A stretch of 45,829 nt of DNA from the NCBI GenBank assembly GCA_903863195.1, contig CAIPAY010000070.1:1-45829 (forward strand). Direction: 5' to 3'. The stretch comes from an uncultured Holophagaceae bacterium. GTDB lineage: Bacteria; Acidobacteriota; Holophagae; Holophagales; Holophagaceae. Positions 17,006 to 27,095 of this stretch are shown here, one piece after another (within the stretch, counting starts at the first letter, position 1; the number at the start of each line of letters is the position of its first letter). The position numbers and the translations under genes were made by a program. The notes beneath the pieces are model-generated. The model did not search any database, was not told where the DNA came from, and saw nothing but the letters and a program-made list of their open reading frames with translations.

Positions 17006-17875
17006 ATGACACGGAAGCCCGCTGCCCTGCTCCTTTGCTCCCTGCTGGCCGGAGGGACCCTTCGCGCCGAGTCGTCCGACTACCCGCTGGTGATCAACCT
17101 TCCGTCGGCGGAGCGGATGCAGTACTGGGACCTGGGGGTGGTGTTCACGCACCGGTTCATCCAGCCCATCAAGGACCACGGCAAGGATGTCTACGGCCTG
17201 GATGGCTATGCCTACGCCGGGGTGGGATTCACCTTTGGCATCAAGCCCATCAAGGGCCTGAACGCCTTCATCTATCGCACGGCGGACAACAAGACCTTCA
17301 ACGTGGGCCTCCAGCAGCAGGTGCTGAACGGGGACCGGGTCCGCATGGCTCTGCGTGCAGAGCGCTTCGATGAGGTGGTGAAAGAGACCATCACACCTCT
17401 GGGCAAGGTGGGCATCTCCGGCATGACGGCCCAGGTGCCGACGGAGATCTTCATCACGGACGACATCATCTTCTCCCTGGTGCCCACCTACATCACCAAG
17501 ACCACCACCACTGACACCATCCTGCCGGTGCCCCCGGGGAAGACGCCAAACACGACCCCGAACAAAGGCGGGGTCTTCAATGTGGGCCTCGGCCTGCGCA
17601 TCGGCTTCACGGACAAGTTCTCCTTCGCAACGGAGTACTACCCCCGCCCCTCGAAGTTCGCCAAGGCGGCGCCCGGCGGCATCACCGATGGCACCACCTA
17701 CCAGAACGGGTTTGCGGGGGGCTTCTCCTATAAGACCTTCAAGCACCGGTTCACCGTGTTCGGCACCAACGCGAGCGGCACCACCGCCAACCAGGTGCTC
17801 AGCGGGGACTACGGCGGCGGACCCCGGCTCTCGTCGCAGTGGGCCCTGGGCTTCAATGTTGCACGCGTGTTCTGA
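17006..17875 (+). CDS. Outer-membrane beta-barrel protein, DUF5777-like
   Basis: A 289-aa protein with a cleavable signal (AALLLCSLLAGGTLRAES) and alternating hydrophobic strands throughout, ending in an aromatic residue (ALGFNVARVF), the usual barrel-assembly signal. Segments such as MQYWDLGVVFTHRF and YAGVGFTFGIKPIKGLNAFI resemble DUF5777 barrels, which often sit beside cytochrome genes. It contains no haem motif. The start has CTGGAG five bases upstream and lies 17 bases after the monohaem cytochrome. At this length it could form roughly 12-14 strands, far fewer than MtrB-type porins. A role as a pore or anchor for the multihaem protein is inference. Confidence 0.82.
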   Translation: MTRKPAALLLCSLLAGGTLRAESSDYPLVINLPSAERMQYWDLGVVFTHRFIQPIKDHGKDVYGLDGYAYAGVGFTFGIKPIKGLNAFIYRTADNKTFNVGLQQQVLNGDRVRMALRAERFDEVVKETITPLGKVGISGMTAQVPTEIFITDDIIFSLVPTYITKTTTTDTILPVPPGKTPNTTPNKGGVFNVGLGLRIGFTDKFSFATEYYPRPSKFAKAAPGGITDGTTYQNGFAGGFSYKTFKHRFTVFGTNASGTTANQVLSGDYGGGPRLSSQWALGFNVARVF

Positions 17876-17887
17876 GCCAGGAGTCCC

Positions 17888-18853
17888 ATGATCGCATCGC
17901 CTCTCCTCGAGTTCGTCGCCCGGGAGCACCCGGCCTTTGTGCACCTGCCTCTAGGCCTGGTGGCGGCCCTGCCCCTGGCGGTACTTGCCTCCTTCTTCCC
18001 GAAGCACAGCAAGGTGACTACGGGCACGGCCTTCTTCCTGGCCCTGGTGGCCTGGGCCGGCAGCACGGTGGCGCTCTTCAGCGGGCTGCTCTGGGGGCGT
18101 CAGATCAACCTGATCCCGCCCTCCGGGTTCCTCCCGGTGGTGGCCTCTGAGAAGCAGGTCCTCCAGAAGATGCTGCAGCTGCACATCTTCGCGGCTGGTG
18201 CTGGCTTTGTCATCGGCGGCCTCTGTGTCTTCCTGCTCTGGCGCGCCTGGCGGAACCTGGAGGCGGGACCCGCGGACCGACGCCACGGGGGCCGCCGGTT
18301 CTTCGAGCGCGGCGCGGGCCTGCCGGCCCTCCTGATGGGTCTGCTCTGGCTGGGTACCTGGGGCTTCAGTGGCAAGCTGGGGGGCATCATGGTGTTCGGC
18401 AACGAGGCCACCAACAAGGCCGCCGCGGAAGCCGACCTCGCCAAGCGCAACGACCAGGAGGCCGATCTCCCGATCCGGGCCCTGGACTACGCCAGCCTTG
18501 AGCCTGCGGAAGCTGCTCCTTCCCGGAGCAAGGCCCATGGCGACCGCTGGCGCCGGATCTGGGTCACCGCCTCAGGTATCGATGACTATCAGGCGGGCAA
18601 GCCCCTGCGCTCGGGCGCCTACGCGGTGATGGCCACCTACTCCGACGAGAAGGGCAAGCCGGGCACGGAGCCGGGGCCGCTCTACATGAAGGAGACCAAG
18701 GCCGACGGCAGCACGGCTTTCATCTTCTACTGGGCTCGGGTGCCGGAGAACCTCCGCAAGGAGGTGGGCGGCCAGGACAGCGTCTACTGGCGCAGCCCCG
18801 ACCCGAAGCTCATCACCTGCCTCGGCTGCCACGAAAAGGGCGGAAACAAGTAA
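17888..18853 (+). CDS. DUF2231-like membrane protein fused to a cytochrome P460-like domain
   Basis: A 321-aa fusion. The N-terminal half has four probable membrane helices (about 22-37, 46-69, 97-118 and 143-170) and opens with HPAFVHLPLG at 14-23, the histidine-bearing motif typical of DUF2231 proteins. A charged linker (about 172-220) leads to a soluble C-terminal domain resembling cytochrome P460 (AYAVMATYSDEKGKP, then LYMKETKADGSTAFIFYWAR) that ends with one haem site, CLGCH at 311-315. The last gene of the cluster, it starts 12 bases after the barrel gene. The membrane half could bind b haem through conserved histidines such as H14, H19 and H99. Quinone oxidation, or oxidation of a small nitrogen compound by the P460 part, are both possible; neither is shown. 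Confidence 0.85.
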   Translation: MIASPLLEFVAREHPAFVHLPLGLVAALPLAVLASFFPKHSKVTTGTAFFLALVAWAGSTVALFSGLLWGRQINLIPPSGFLPVVASEKQVLQKMLQLHIFAAGAGFVIGGLCVFLLWRAWRNLEAGPADRRHGGRRFFERGAGLPALLMGLLWLGTWGFSGKLGGIMVFGNEATNKAAAEADLAKRNDQEADLPIRALDYASLEPAEAAPSRSKAHGDRWRRIWVTASGIDDYQAGKPLRSGAYAVMATYSDEKGKPGTEPGPLYMKETKADGSTAFIFYWARVPENLRKEVGGQDSVYWRSPDPKLITCLGCHEKGGNK

Positions 18854-18890
18854 GTTCTAAACGGCCAAGCTCGCGTCCAATTGTTTTTAT

Positions 18891-18917
18891 CTCGGTATCG
18901 GCGGAGCCGATACCGAG
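18891..18917. repeat. Perfect inverted repeat between the P460 gene and alaS
   Basis: CTCGGTATCGG (18891-18901) pairs with CCGATACCGAG (18907-18917) around a 5-base loop. It sits in the convergent 95-base spacer, where a terminator is expected. No T-tract follows on either strand; instead TTGTTTTT precedes it on the plus strand. It may end transcripts by another route or stabilise their 3' ends. Confidence 0.6.
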
Positions 18918-18948
18918 TAGGCGCGAAGGCCCAGGAATTGCTGGGAAC

Positions 18949-21570
<2,622 letters not shown>

Positions 21571-21617
21571 GGTGTTTCCAGGGAAGCAAACGGTCGAGCG
21601 GAGGAAGCAGCGAGGGG

Positions 21618-21678
21618 CGGGCTTTGCCCGATCCGAGCGCGGGGGTCCGGGGGTGTGCGCGAAGCGCGGAACCCCCGG
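21618..21678. repeat. Two palindromes in the purH-alaS spacer
   Basis: CGGGCTTTGCCCG (21618-21630) is a short hairpin. CCGGGGGT (21647-21654) pairs with ACCCCCGG (21671-21678), with GCGC/GCGC inside. Read on the minus strand these lie between the purH stop and alaS start and could attenuate or process the transcript. The same 13-base palindrome core occurs inverted after fusA (42755-42767). Confidence 0.5.
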
Positions 21679-21685
21679 AGAACAT

Positions 21686-23230
21686 TCAATGACGGAAGTG
21701 GCGCATGCCCGTGAAGAACAGCCACACCCCGAGCTTCTGGGCAGCGGCGATGACCTCGTTGTCGCGCAGGCTGCCCCCGGGCTCCACCACGGCGGCGACG
21801 CCATGGCTGGCGGCCAGCTCGACGCCGTCCGGGAAGGGGAAGAAGGCGTCGCTGCCCAGCACCGCGCCCCGGGCCTTGTCGCCAGCCTTGCGGCAGGCGA
21901 TCTCGACCGAGTCCACACGGCTCATCTGGCCCGCGCCGATGCCCACGGTGGCGCCATCCTTCACCAGCACGATGGCGTTGGATTTCACCGCCTTGGCCAC
22001 CCGCTGCGCCAGCACCAGGTCCTCGGTCCGGGGCTTCGCGCCCGGGCCGCTGGCCTTGATCTCCCATTCCTCGAAGGGCACGAAGGCATCATCGGCGCGC
22101 TGCGCCAGGAAGCCGCCGCCGATGGACCGGATGTCCAGTCCCTTGGCGCTCTGGGGCCACTGGTCGGGGGTCTGGAGGATGCGGAGCTGCTTCTTGGTGG
22201 CGAACACCTCCAGGGCCTCGCCCGTGAAGGCGGGGGCCAGGATGACCTCCCAGAAGTTCTGGGCCATGATGCGGGCCACCTCGGCGCCCACGGGCCGGTT
22301 GAAGGCCACGATGCCGCCGAAGGCGCTGATGGGATCACCCGCCTGGGCGCGCATGAAGGCCTCCAGCGCGTGGGGACCCTGGCCCACGCCGCAGGGGTTG
22401 TTGTGCTTGACGATGACGCAGGCCGGGGCCTGGAACTGCCAGACCAGGCGGGCGCTGGCATCGGCGTCGAGCAGGTTGTTGAAGCTGAGCTCCTTGCCCT
22501 GGTGCTGGAGGCAGGAGGCCATGCCCTCGACCTTGCACCCGGGCTCCACATAGAAGGCCGCGGGCTGGTGGGGGTTCTCGCCGTAGCGCAGCCCCTGCTT
22601 CTGGACCAGGTTCAGGGCGAGGTGGTGGGGCAGCTCCGAGGCCTTGCCGGCCTTCAGCTCCCGCTCCATCCAGCCGGAGATGGCGGCATCGTAGGCGGCG
22701 GTCCGGCGGAAGGCCTCCAGGGCGCAGCGGCGGCGGTCCTCCAGGTTCCAGGTGCCCGCCTGGAGCTTCTCCAGGAAGGGGCCGTACTGGTCCGGATCGG
22801 TCAGCACTGTCACCGAGGCGTGGTTCTTGGAGGCGCTGCGGATCATGCTGGGGCCGCCGATGTCGATCTGCTCGATGGCCTCGGCCGCCGTGACGCCCTC
22901 CCGGGCGATGGTGGCCTCGAAGGGATAGAGGTTGATGATCACCAGGTCGATGGGCTCGATGCCCTGGGCCTTGGCGTCGGCCACATGATCGGCCAGGTCG
23001 CGGCGAAACAGCAGGCCGCCGTGGATGCGGGGATGCAGCGTCTTCACTCGGCCGTCAAAGCACTCGGGAGCGCCGGTGTAGCTCGCCACCTCGATGGCTT
23101 CCAGCCGGGCTTCCTGGAGGGTCCGCAGGGTGCCGCCCGTGGCCAGGATCCGCCAGCCCTGGGCCAGCAGGCCCTCGGCCAGGGGGAGAAGCCCCGTCTT
23201 GTCGTAGACCGAGATCAATGCCGTTGGCAT
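21686..23230 (-). CDS. purH: Bifunctional AICAR transformylase / IMP cyclohydrolase
   Basis: Catalyses the last two steps of de novo IMP synthesis. The 514-aa product has the N-terminal cyclohydrolase domain (ALISVYDKTGLLPLAEGL, ILATGGTLRTL, GRVKTLHPRIHGGLL, IDLVIINLYPFEATI) and the C-terminal transformylase domain with the catalytic Lys-His in VIVKHNNPCGVG. It ends FTGMRHFRH, like family members. Length is normal. The ATG at 23230 follows AGGGGG. It is divergent from the small unknown gene at 23346 and upstream of alaS. Confidence 0.97.
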   Translation of the reverse strand: MPTALISVYDKTGLLPLAEGLLAQGWRILATGGTLRTLQEARLEAIEVASYTGAPECFDGRVKTLHPRIHGGLLFRRDLADHVADAKAQGIEPIDLVIINLYPFEATIAREGVTAAEAIEQIDIGGPSMIRSASKNHASVTVLTDPDQYGPFLEKLQAGTWNLEDRRRCALEAFRRTAAYDAAISGWMERELKAGKASELPHHLALNLVQKQGLRYGENPHQPAAFYVEPGCKVEGMASCLQHQGKELSFNNLLDADASARLVWQFQAPACVIVKHNNPCGVGQGPHALEAFMRAQAGDPISAFGGIVAFNRPVGAEVARIMAQNFWEVILAPAFTGEALEVFATKKQLRILQTPDQWPQSAKGLDIRSIGGGFLAQRADDAFVPFEEWEIKASGPGAKPRTEDLVLAQRVAKAVKSNAIVLVKDGATVGIGAGQMSRVDSVEIACRKAGDKARGAVLGSDAFFPFPDGVELAASHGVAAVVEPGGSLRDNEVIAAAQKLGVWLFFTGMRHFRH

Positions 23231-23345
23231 GGCTGCCCCCTGAACCCTTTATTTTTCCATGCTTTCAGTCCTTCTGGATAGAGCGGGATGTCCAGGCTTG
23301 GGTTCGGGGGGAATTGACCGAATAGAGAAGGGACGGGAGGGGCCG

Positions 23346-23684
23346 ATGGATGTCCAGGTCGAGGTTCAGTTCACGGTCCAGCACACGCTGGAGCAGCTGA
23401 AGGCTGAGTTCGTCAAGCGGGGCCATATCCCGGATTGGAAGACCCCGGAGGACGGCGGGGCCCCGGACCTGTTCTTCGAGACCCGGCTGGTGAGCCTCAC
23501 CCTGTCCTCCGAAAAGGACCGCTCAGCCTGGTTTGTCTTTTCTCTGGAGGCCACGGGAGAACTGCGCAAGCGGGTGGTCATCCCGAATGTGACTCCCGCC
23601 ACAGTGAACCTGGATATCCCGGATCTGGAGGATTTCCTGGACTTCTGCCGGCAGTGCATGGTGGGCGCCGTCGGAAGGGGCTGA
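23346..23684 (+). CDS. Hypothetical protein, unknown function
   Basis: A 112-aa acidic soluble protein with no signal peptide, membrane helix or recognised motif. The middle looks like a beta-rich domain (LFFETRLVSLTLSSEKDR, then AWFVFSLEATGELRKRVVIP). The C-terminus is helical with two cysteines (LEDFLDFCRQCMVGAVG). GGGAGG five bases before the ATG at 23346 supports this start over the longer open frame from 23259. It precedes the NuoG-like gene by 59 bases and may share its transcript. Codon use matches the neighbours, so it looks like a real gene. Confidence 0.8.
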   Translation: MDVQVEVQFTVQHTLEQLKAEFVKRGHIPDWKTPEDGGAPDLFFETRLVSLTLSSEKDRSAWFVFSLEATGELRKRVVIPNVTPATVNLDIPDLEDFLDFCRQCMVGAVGRG

Positions 23685-23743
23685 GGAACCGATCTTTACC
23701 TGCGAGGCATCAAGCCCCATCCTGGAAGCCCTGGAGTGGGCCC

Positions 23744-25192
23744 ATGCCGACGATCAAGATCAACGACGTTGAACTCAGCGTGAACCCCGGCACGCTGGTG
23801 CTGGATGCCTGCCGGCAGGTGGGCATCGACATCCCCCACTACTGCTATCACCCCGCGCTCACGCCGGTGGCCACTTGCCGCATGTGCCTGGTGGACATCA
23901 AGGGCCAGCCGAAGCTCGCTACGAGCTGCACCACCACGGTGCCGCCCGCGCCCAAGGACAAACCCGATGCCGTGGTGATGGAGGTCTTCACCAACACGCC
24001 CGCCGTGGCGGATGCCCGGGCCGGCGTGATGGAGTTCCTGCTCATCAACCACCCGCTCGACTGCCCCATCTGTGACCAGGCTGGCGAGTGCAAGCTGCAG
24101 GACTACTCCTACAACTACGGCAGCGGCGACTCCCGGATGGTCGAGGCCAAGCGCCACTACCGCTACGAGGACCTGGGCGCCAAGATCGTCATCGACAAGA
24201 ACCGCTGCATCCACTGCACCCGCTGCGTTCGCTTCACCCGGGAGATCAGCGGCGGCGGCGAGCTGACCGTGGCCAACCGGGGTTCCCGGCTCGAGGTCAC
24301 CACCTTCTCTGGCCTGTCCCTGGACCAGAACCCCTTCGCGGGGAACGTGGTGGACCTCTGCCCCGTGGGCGCCCTCACCAGCCGCGACTTCCGGTTCCGC
24401 AAGCGGGTCTGGTATCTCAAGAGCGCGCCTTCCATCAGCCGCTGCTCCGCCCTGGGCAACCCCATCTGGATCGACCACGAAGGCAACAAGGCCTACCGCC
24501 TCCGCCCACGTCCCACCGAGGGCAAGGAGACCACGCTCTTCATCACGGATGCGGAGCGCTACGCCTACGAATTTCTCAACCGCTCAGGCGCCACCCCGGC
24601 TCCCCGGCTCAAGGCTGCCCCGGCCTCGGCCGAGGCCATCCGCGAGGCGCTGCAGGCCACAGGGACCGTCGCGGTGATCGGCCAGGGCACCTTCGGCTGT
24701 GACACGGCCCAGCGCCTGGGTGAGCTGGCCTCCGCGGCCGACCTGCGCTACGGCAGCGGCGACCGGACCCTCCCCATCCTGCTGCCCCGGTTCCAGACCA
24801 GCGCCGACGGCATCCTGAACCGCCGAGGCTTCACGGAGCGGGGCTTCCGCTTCGGCGCCCTCCAAGAGCTACTGGGCAAGGTGCAGCAGGGCGAGGTCAA
24901 GGCCGTGGTACTGCTGCACGATGCCGCCTTCACCAGTGCCGCCGAGACCGCGCTGCTGGGCCAGATCCTCCAGGCTGCGCCATTCAGCCTGGCCCTGGAA
25001 GTGGCACCCTCGGACCTGGGTCTCCAGGCCACCGCGTGGCTGCCGATCACCAATCACGCTGAGGAGAGCGACTTCATCGTCAACCACGACGGCGAGCTCC
25101 GGCGCTACCAGAAGGCCCTGCAGGCGCCCAAGGGCATCCGTACCGTGCCCGCCTGGGTGAAGGAACTTGCGGCAGTGCCCGCGCTGGCCTAG
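23744..25192 (+). CDS. nuoG: NuoG-like iron-sulfur subunit, short form
   Basis: A 482-aa protein with the NuoG N-terminal cluster set. Ligands for the [2Fe-2S] cluster are C34, C45, C48 and C62; the His-ligated [4Fe-4S] uses H103, C107, C110 and C116 (HPLDCPICDQAGEC); a further [4Fe-4S] uses C155, C158, C161 and C206 (CIHCTRC, CPVGAL). The C-terminal molybdopterin-oxidoreductase-like part is reduced to about 270 residues, against several hundred in typical NuoG. The usual Cys motif of cluster N7 is absent (only SRCSALGNPIW is seen). No other nuo gene is in the window. It may serve complex I encoded elsewhere, or another NAD(P)H-linked enzyme such as a hydrogenase. Confidence 0.88.
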   Translation: MPTIKINDVELSVNPGTLVLDACRQVGIDIPHYCYHPALTPVATCRMCLVDIKGQPKLATSCTTTVPPAPKDKPDAVVMEVFTNTPAVADARAGVMEFLLINHPLDCPICDQAGECKLQDYSYNYGSGDSRMVEAKRHYRYEDLGAKIVIDKNRCIHCTRCVRFTREISGGGELTVANRGSRLEVTTFSGLSLDQNPFAGNVVDLCPVGALTSRDFRFRKRVWYLKSAPSISRCSALGNPIWIDHEGNKAYRLRPRPTEGKETTLFITDAERYAYEFLNRSGATPAPRLKAAPASAEAIREALQATGTVAVIGQGTFGCDTAQRLGELASAADLRYGSGDRTLPILLPRFQTSADGILNRRGFTERGFRFGALQELLGKVQQGEVKAVVLLHDAAFTSAAETALLGQILQAAPFSLALEVAPSDLGLQATAWLPITNHAEESDFIVNHDGELRRYQKALQAPKGIRTVPAWVKELAAVPALA

Positions 25193-25211
25193 CCCAGAGT
25201 CAAGCACTCAT

Positions 25212-25242
25212 GAAAAACGGGCGCCAGGGGCGCCCGTTTTTC
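25212..25242. terminator. Bidirectional terminator
   Basis: GAAAAACGGGCGCC (25212-25225) pairs perfectly with GGCGCCCGTTTTTC (25229-25242) around AGG. The A-run and T-run at the base let it work on both strands. It sits between the convergent NuoG-like and lipoprotein genes. Confidence 0.92.
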
Positions 25243-25264
25243 ATCTTAGAACGGCGGTTTGGGA

Positions 25265-26041
25265 CTACTTCTTCTGGACCTTGGCATCCTCGATGATCAT
25301 CGGGTAGGTGTAGCCCGCGCCGAAGTCCTTGTCCGTGGCAACGGTGCCCCGGGCGGTCACCACATCACCCTTGGCGGCCCCGTCCATGCTGGTCACCGTG
25401 ATGTCGTTGGTGCCCTTGCCGGCATCGCCGCTGCCGTCCTGGAGGTGCATCCAGTTCTTGCCCATGACGCCGGCGCTGTAGCGCACGACCTTGCCGCGCA
25501 CGGTCACGGTCTTGCCCTTGAGGCTGGCCTTCTGGGCCCAGATCTCGGCCACAGTGCGGGCATCCGCGCCGCTGGCCTTGTCGACCTTGCCCACCTCGAT
25601 GGTCGCGGCGGTGTTGGCCACCTGGGCGTGGGGGTTGGCACCGGGGGCGGGGGCTGCCGCTGCGGGAGCCGCAGGCACGCCACCGGCCGGGGCCAGGTTG
25701 CCGAAGTAGATCTCGGGAAAGGTGCGCTTCAGGGTCTTGGACTCGAAGTTGTTCATGAGCATGGGGGTTGCGAGGGTGACCTCGGCGCCCTTCTCGATCT
25801 TGGCCTCGGGCACCGCAGCCCAGACTTCGCCCTTGGCGGTCTTGAGGCGCAGGTAGCAGTAGGGGGAGGCATCGATGCGCTCCAGCACCTTGCCGGTGAG
25901 ACCCTCGGCAGCTGCGGGAGCGGCGGGCGCCAGGGTCCCCTGGGTGGGGGCGGCCACGACGGCCTCGGATCCCTTGGATTTGCACGACTGGAGGCCGAGG
26001 ATGGCCGCCGCCGCGATCAGGACTGGAACGAAAACGCGCAT
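25265..26041 (-). CDS. Lipoprotein with predicted OB-fold domains
   Basis: A 258-aa protein starting at the ATG at 26041, with AAGGAG upstream. The signal ends in a lipobox (AAAAILGLQSC). Two small beta-rich domains are separated by an Ala/Pro-rich linker (about residues 120-150). The first contains LTGKVLERIDASPYCYLRLK; the second reads LKGKTVTVRGKVVRYSAGVM and later NWMHLQDGSGDAGKGTND, resembling the OB-fold domain of bacterial exported proteins annotated as nucleotide- or DNA-binding-like. Cellular role is unknown. It follows lpxL on the same strand after 106 bases and may be transcribed with it. Confidence 0.78.
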   Translation of the reverse strand: MRVFVPVLIAAAAILGLQSCKSKGSEAVVAAPTQGTLAPAAPAAAEGLTGKVLERIDASPYCYLRLKTAKGEVWAAVPEAKIEKGAEVTLATPMLMNNFESKTLKRTFPEIYFGNLAPAGGVPAAPAAAAPAPGANPHAQVANTAATIEVGKVDKASGADARTVAEIWAQKASLKGKTVTVRGKVVRYSAGVMGKNWMHLQDGSGDAGKGTNDITVTSMDGAAKGDVVTARGTVATDKDFGAGYTYPMIIEDAKVQKK

Positions 26042-26147
26042 GGGTCGAACTCCTTGAAGGAACAGGGGACAGAGTGGTCGGCCCTGAGCTTGGAACAATC
26101 ATCCCACGATGGGAGGGAAAGGCGCAGGGGCGGCGGGGCAGGCGTGA

Positions 26148-27095
26148 TCAAGTCCCGCGGCGGGCCGGGTCATCCCAGAAGGGATAGAAGCAGTACCACT
26201 GGCTCGGGTGCCGCCGGAGCAGGGCCTCCAGGTCGGCCACATAGGTCCGCATGCCTGCTTCGATGGCCGCCATGCGCTCGCCCCGGCCGCCCCGAATGGT
26301 GAGGGGTTCCCCGAAGCTGGCGTGGAACCGGCGCTCCTCGTCTGTGTAGAGGAAGGTGGTGACGATGGGTGCGCCCGTCATGGCGGAGAGCTCCCAGGGG
26401 CCCCGGGGGAAGGGCACCTCCCGCCCGAAGAAGGGCATGGGCAGGCCGTTCAGGCTGAAGTCCCGGTCCCCCTGCATGCCCACCATGGCGCCTTCCCGCA
26501 GCAGCTTCACCAGTGGCAGCGTGGAGAATCCGACGCCGTCCACGGGAACCCCCACCACACCGCCCTGGGCGCGCAGCTGCTCGCGCAGCCGCTCCACGGC
26601 CTCGAAGCGGTCGGGCTTGTAGACGGCATGGACCTTCAGGTTCCGGGACCGGAGCAGGATGCCCCCCAGCTCGTAGTTGCCGGCGTGGGCTGTGAGCAGG
26701 ATGACGCCCCGACCCTGGGCGACGGCCGCGTCCAGGCGGTCCTGGCCCTCGATGCTGCCGAACTGGGCCAGGGCCTCCTCGACAGGGCGCTGGCCGTAAT
26801 AGAAGAAGTCCACCCAGGCCCGGGCATGCTGGCGCACCATCTCCCGGGACACCCGGTCCACCTCCGGATGGGTGGGACCCCGGCCCAACACCCGGGCGGT
26901 GTTGCCCAGGATGGCGTCCAGGTACTTGGGGCGCAGGGCCAGGAAGGCGTTGGCGATCTGGTCGGCGACGTCGTGGGCGCGCTCCCGGCGGGCGAAGGTG
27001 CGGGCCGCGACATGGAACAGCGGGAACAGGGAGCCGAAGACTGCCCGGTAGAGCAGGCCCAGGACCCTGGACTCGGACTGCATGCGGTCCTGCAT
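26148..27095 (-). CDS. lpxL: Lipid A late acyltransferase (LpxL/HtrB family)
   Basis: Transfers a secondary acyl chain to a lipid A precursor at the inner membrane. About 315 aa. The catalytic H-x4-E motif is in LLTAHAGNYELGG. GMQGDRDFSLNGLPMPFFGR and PIVTTFLYTDEERRF match the family. A hydrophobic N-terminal segment (LLYRAVFGSLFPLFHVAA) could anchor it. The ATG at 27095 overlaps the rsgA stop as TGATG; a GTG at 27104 is an alternative start. It supports a Gram-negative outer membrane, as does rfaE2. The substrate (lauroyl, myristoyl or other chain) cannot be told. Confidence 0.92.
   Translation of the reverse strand: MQDRMQSESRVLGLLYRAVFGSLFPLFHVAARTFARRERAHDVADQIANAFLALRPKYLDAILGNTARVLGRGPTHPEVDRVSREMVRQHARAWVDFFYYGQRPVEEALAQFGSIEGQDRLDAAVAQGRGVILLTAHAGNYELGGILLRSRNLKVHAVYKPDRFEAVERLREQLRAQGGVVGVPVDGVGFSTLPLVKLLREGAMVGMQGDRDFSLNGLPMPFFGREVPFPRGPWELSAMTGAPIVTTFLYTDEERRFHASFGEPLTIRGGRGERMAAIEAGMRTYVADLEALLRRHPSQWYCFYPFWDDPARRGT

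Noticed and set aside
18891..18917. Rho-independent terminator for the cytochrome operon
   Set aside because: The stem is perfect but no T-tract follows on either strand, so it is listed only as an inverted repeat.
21571..21918. Upstream extension of the alaS frame to 21918
   Set aside because: It overlaps purH and adds low-complexity sequence before the conserved MKTSEIRQLF start.
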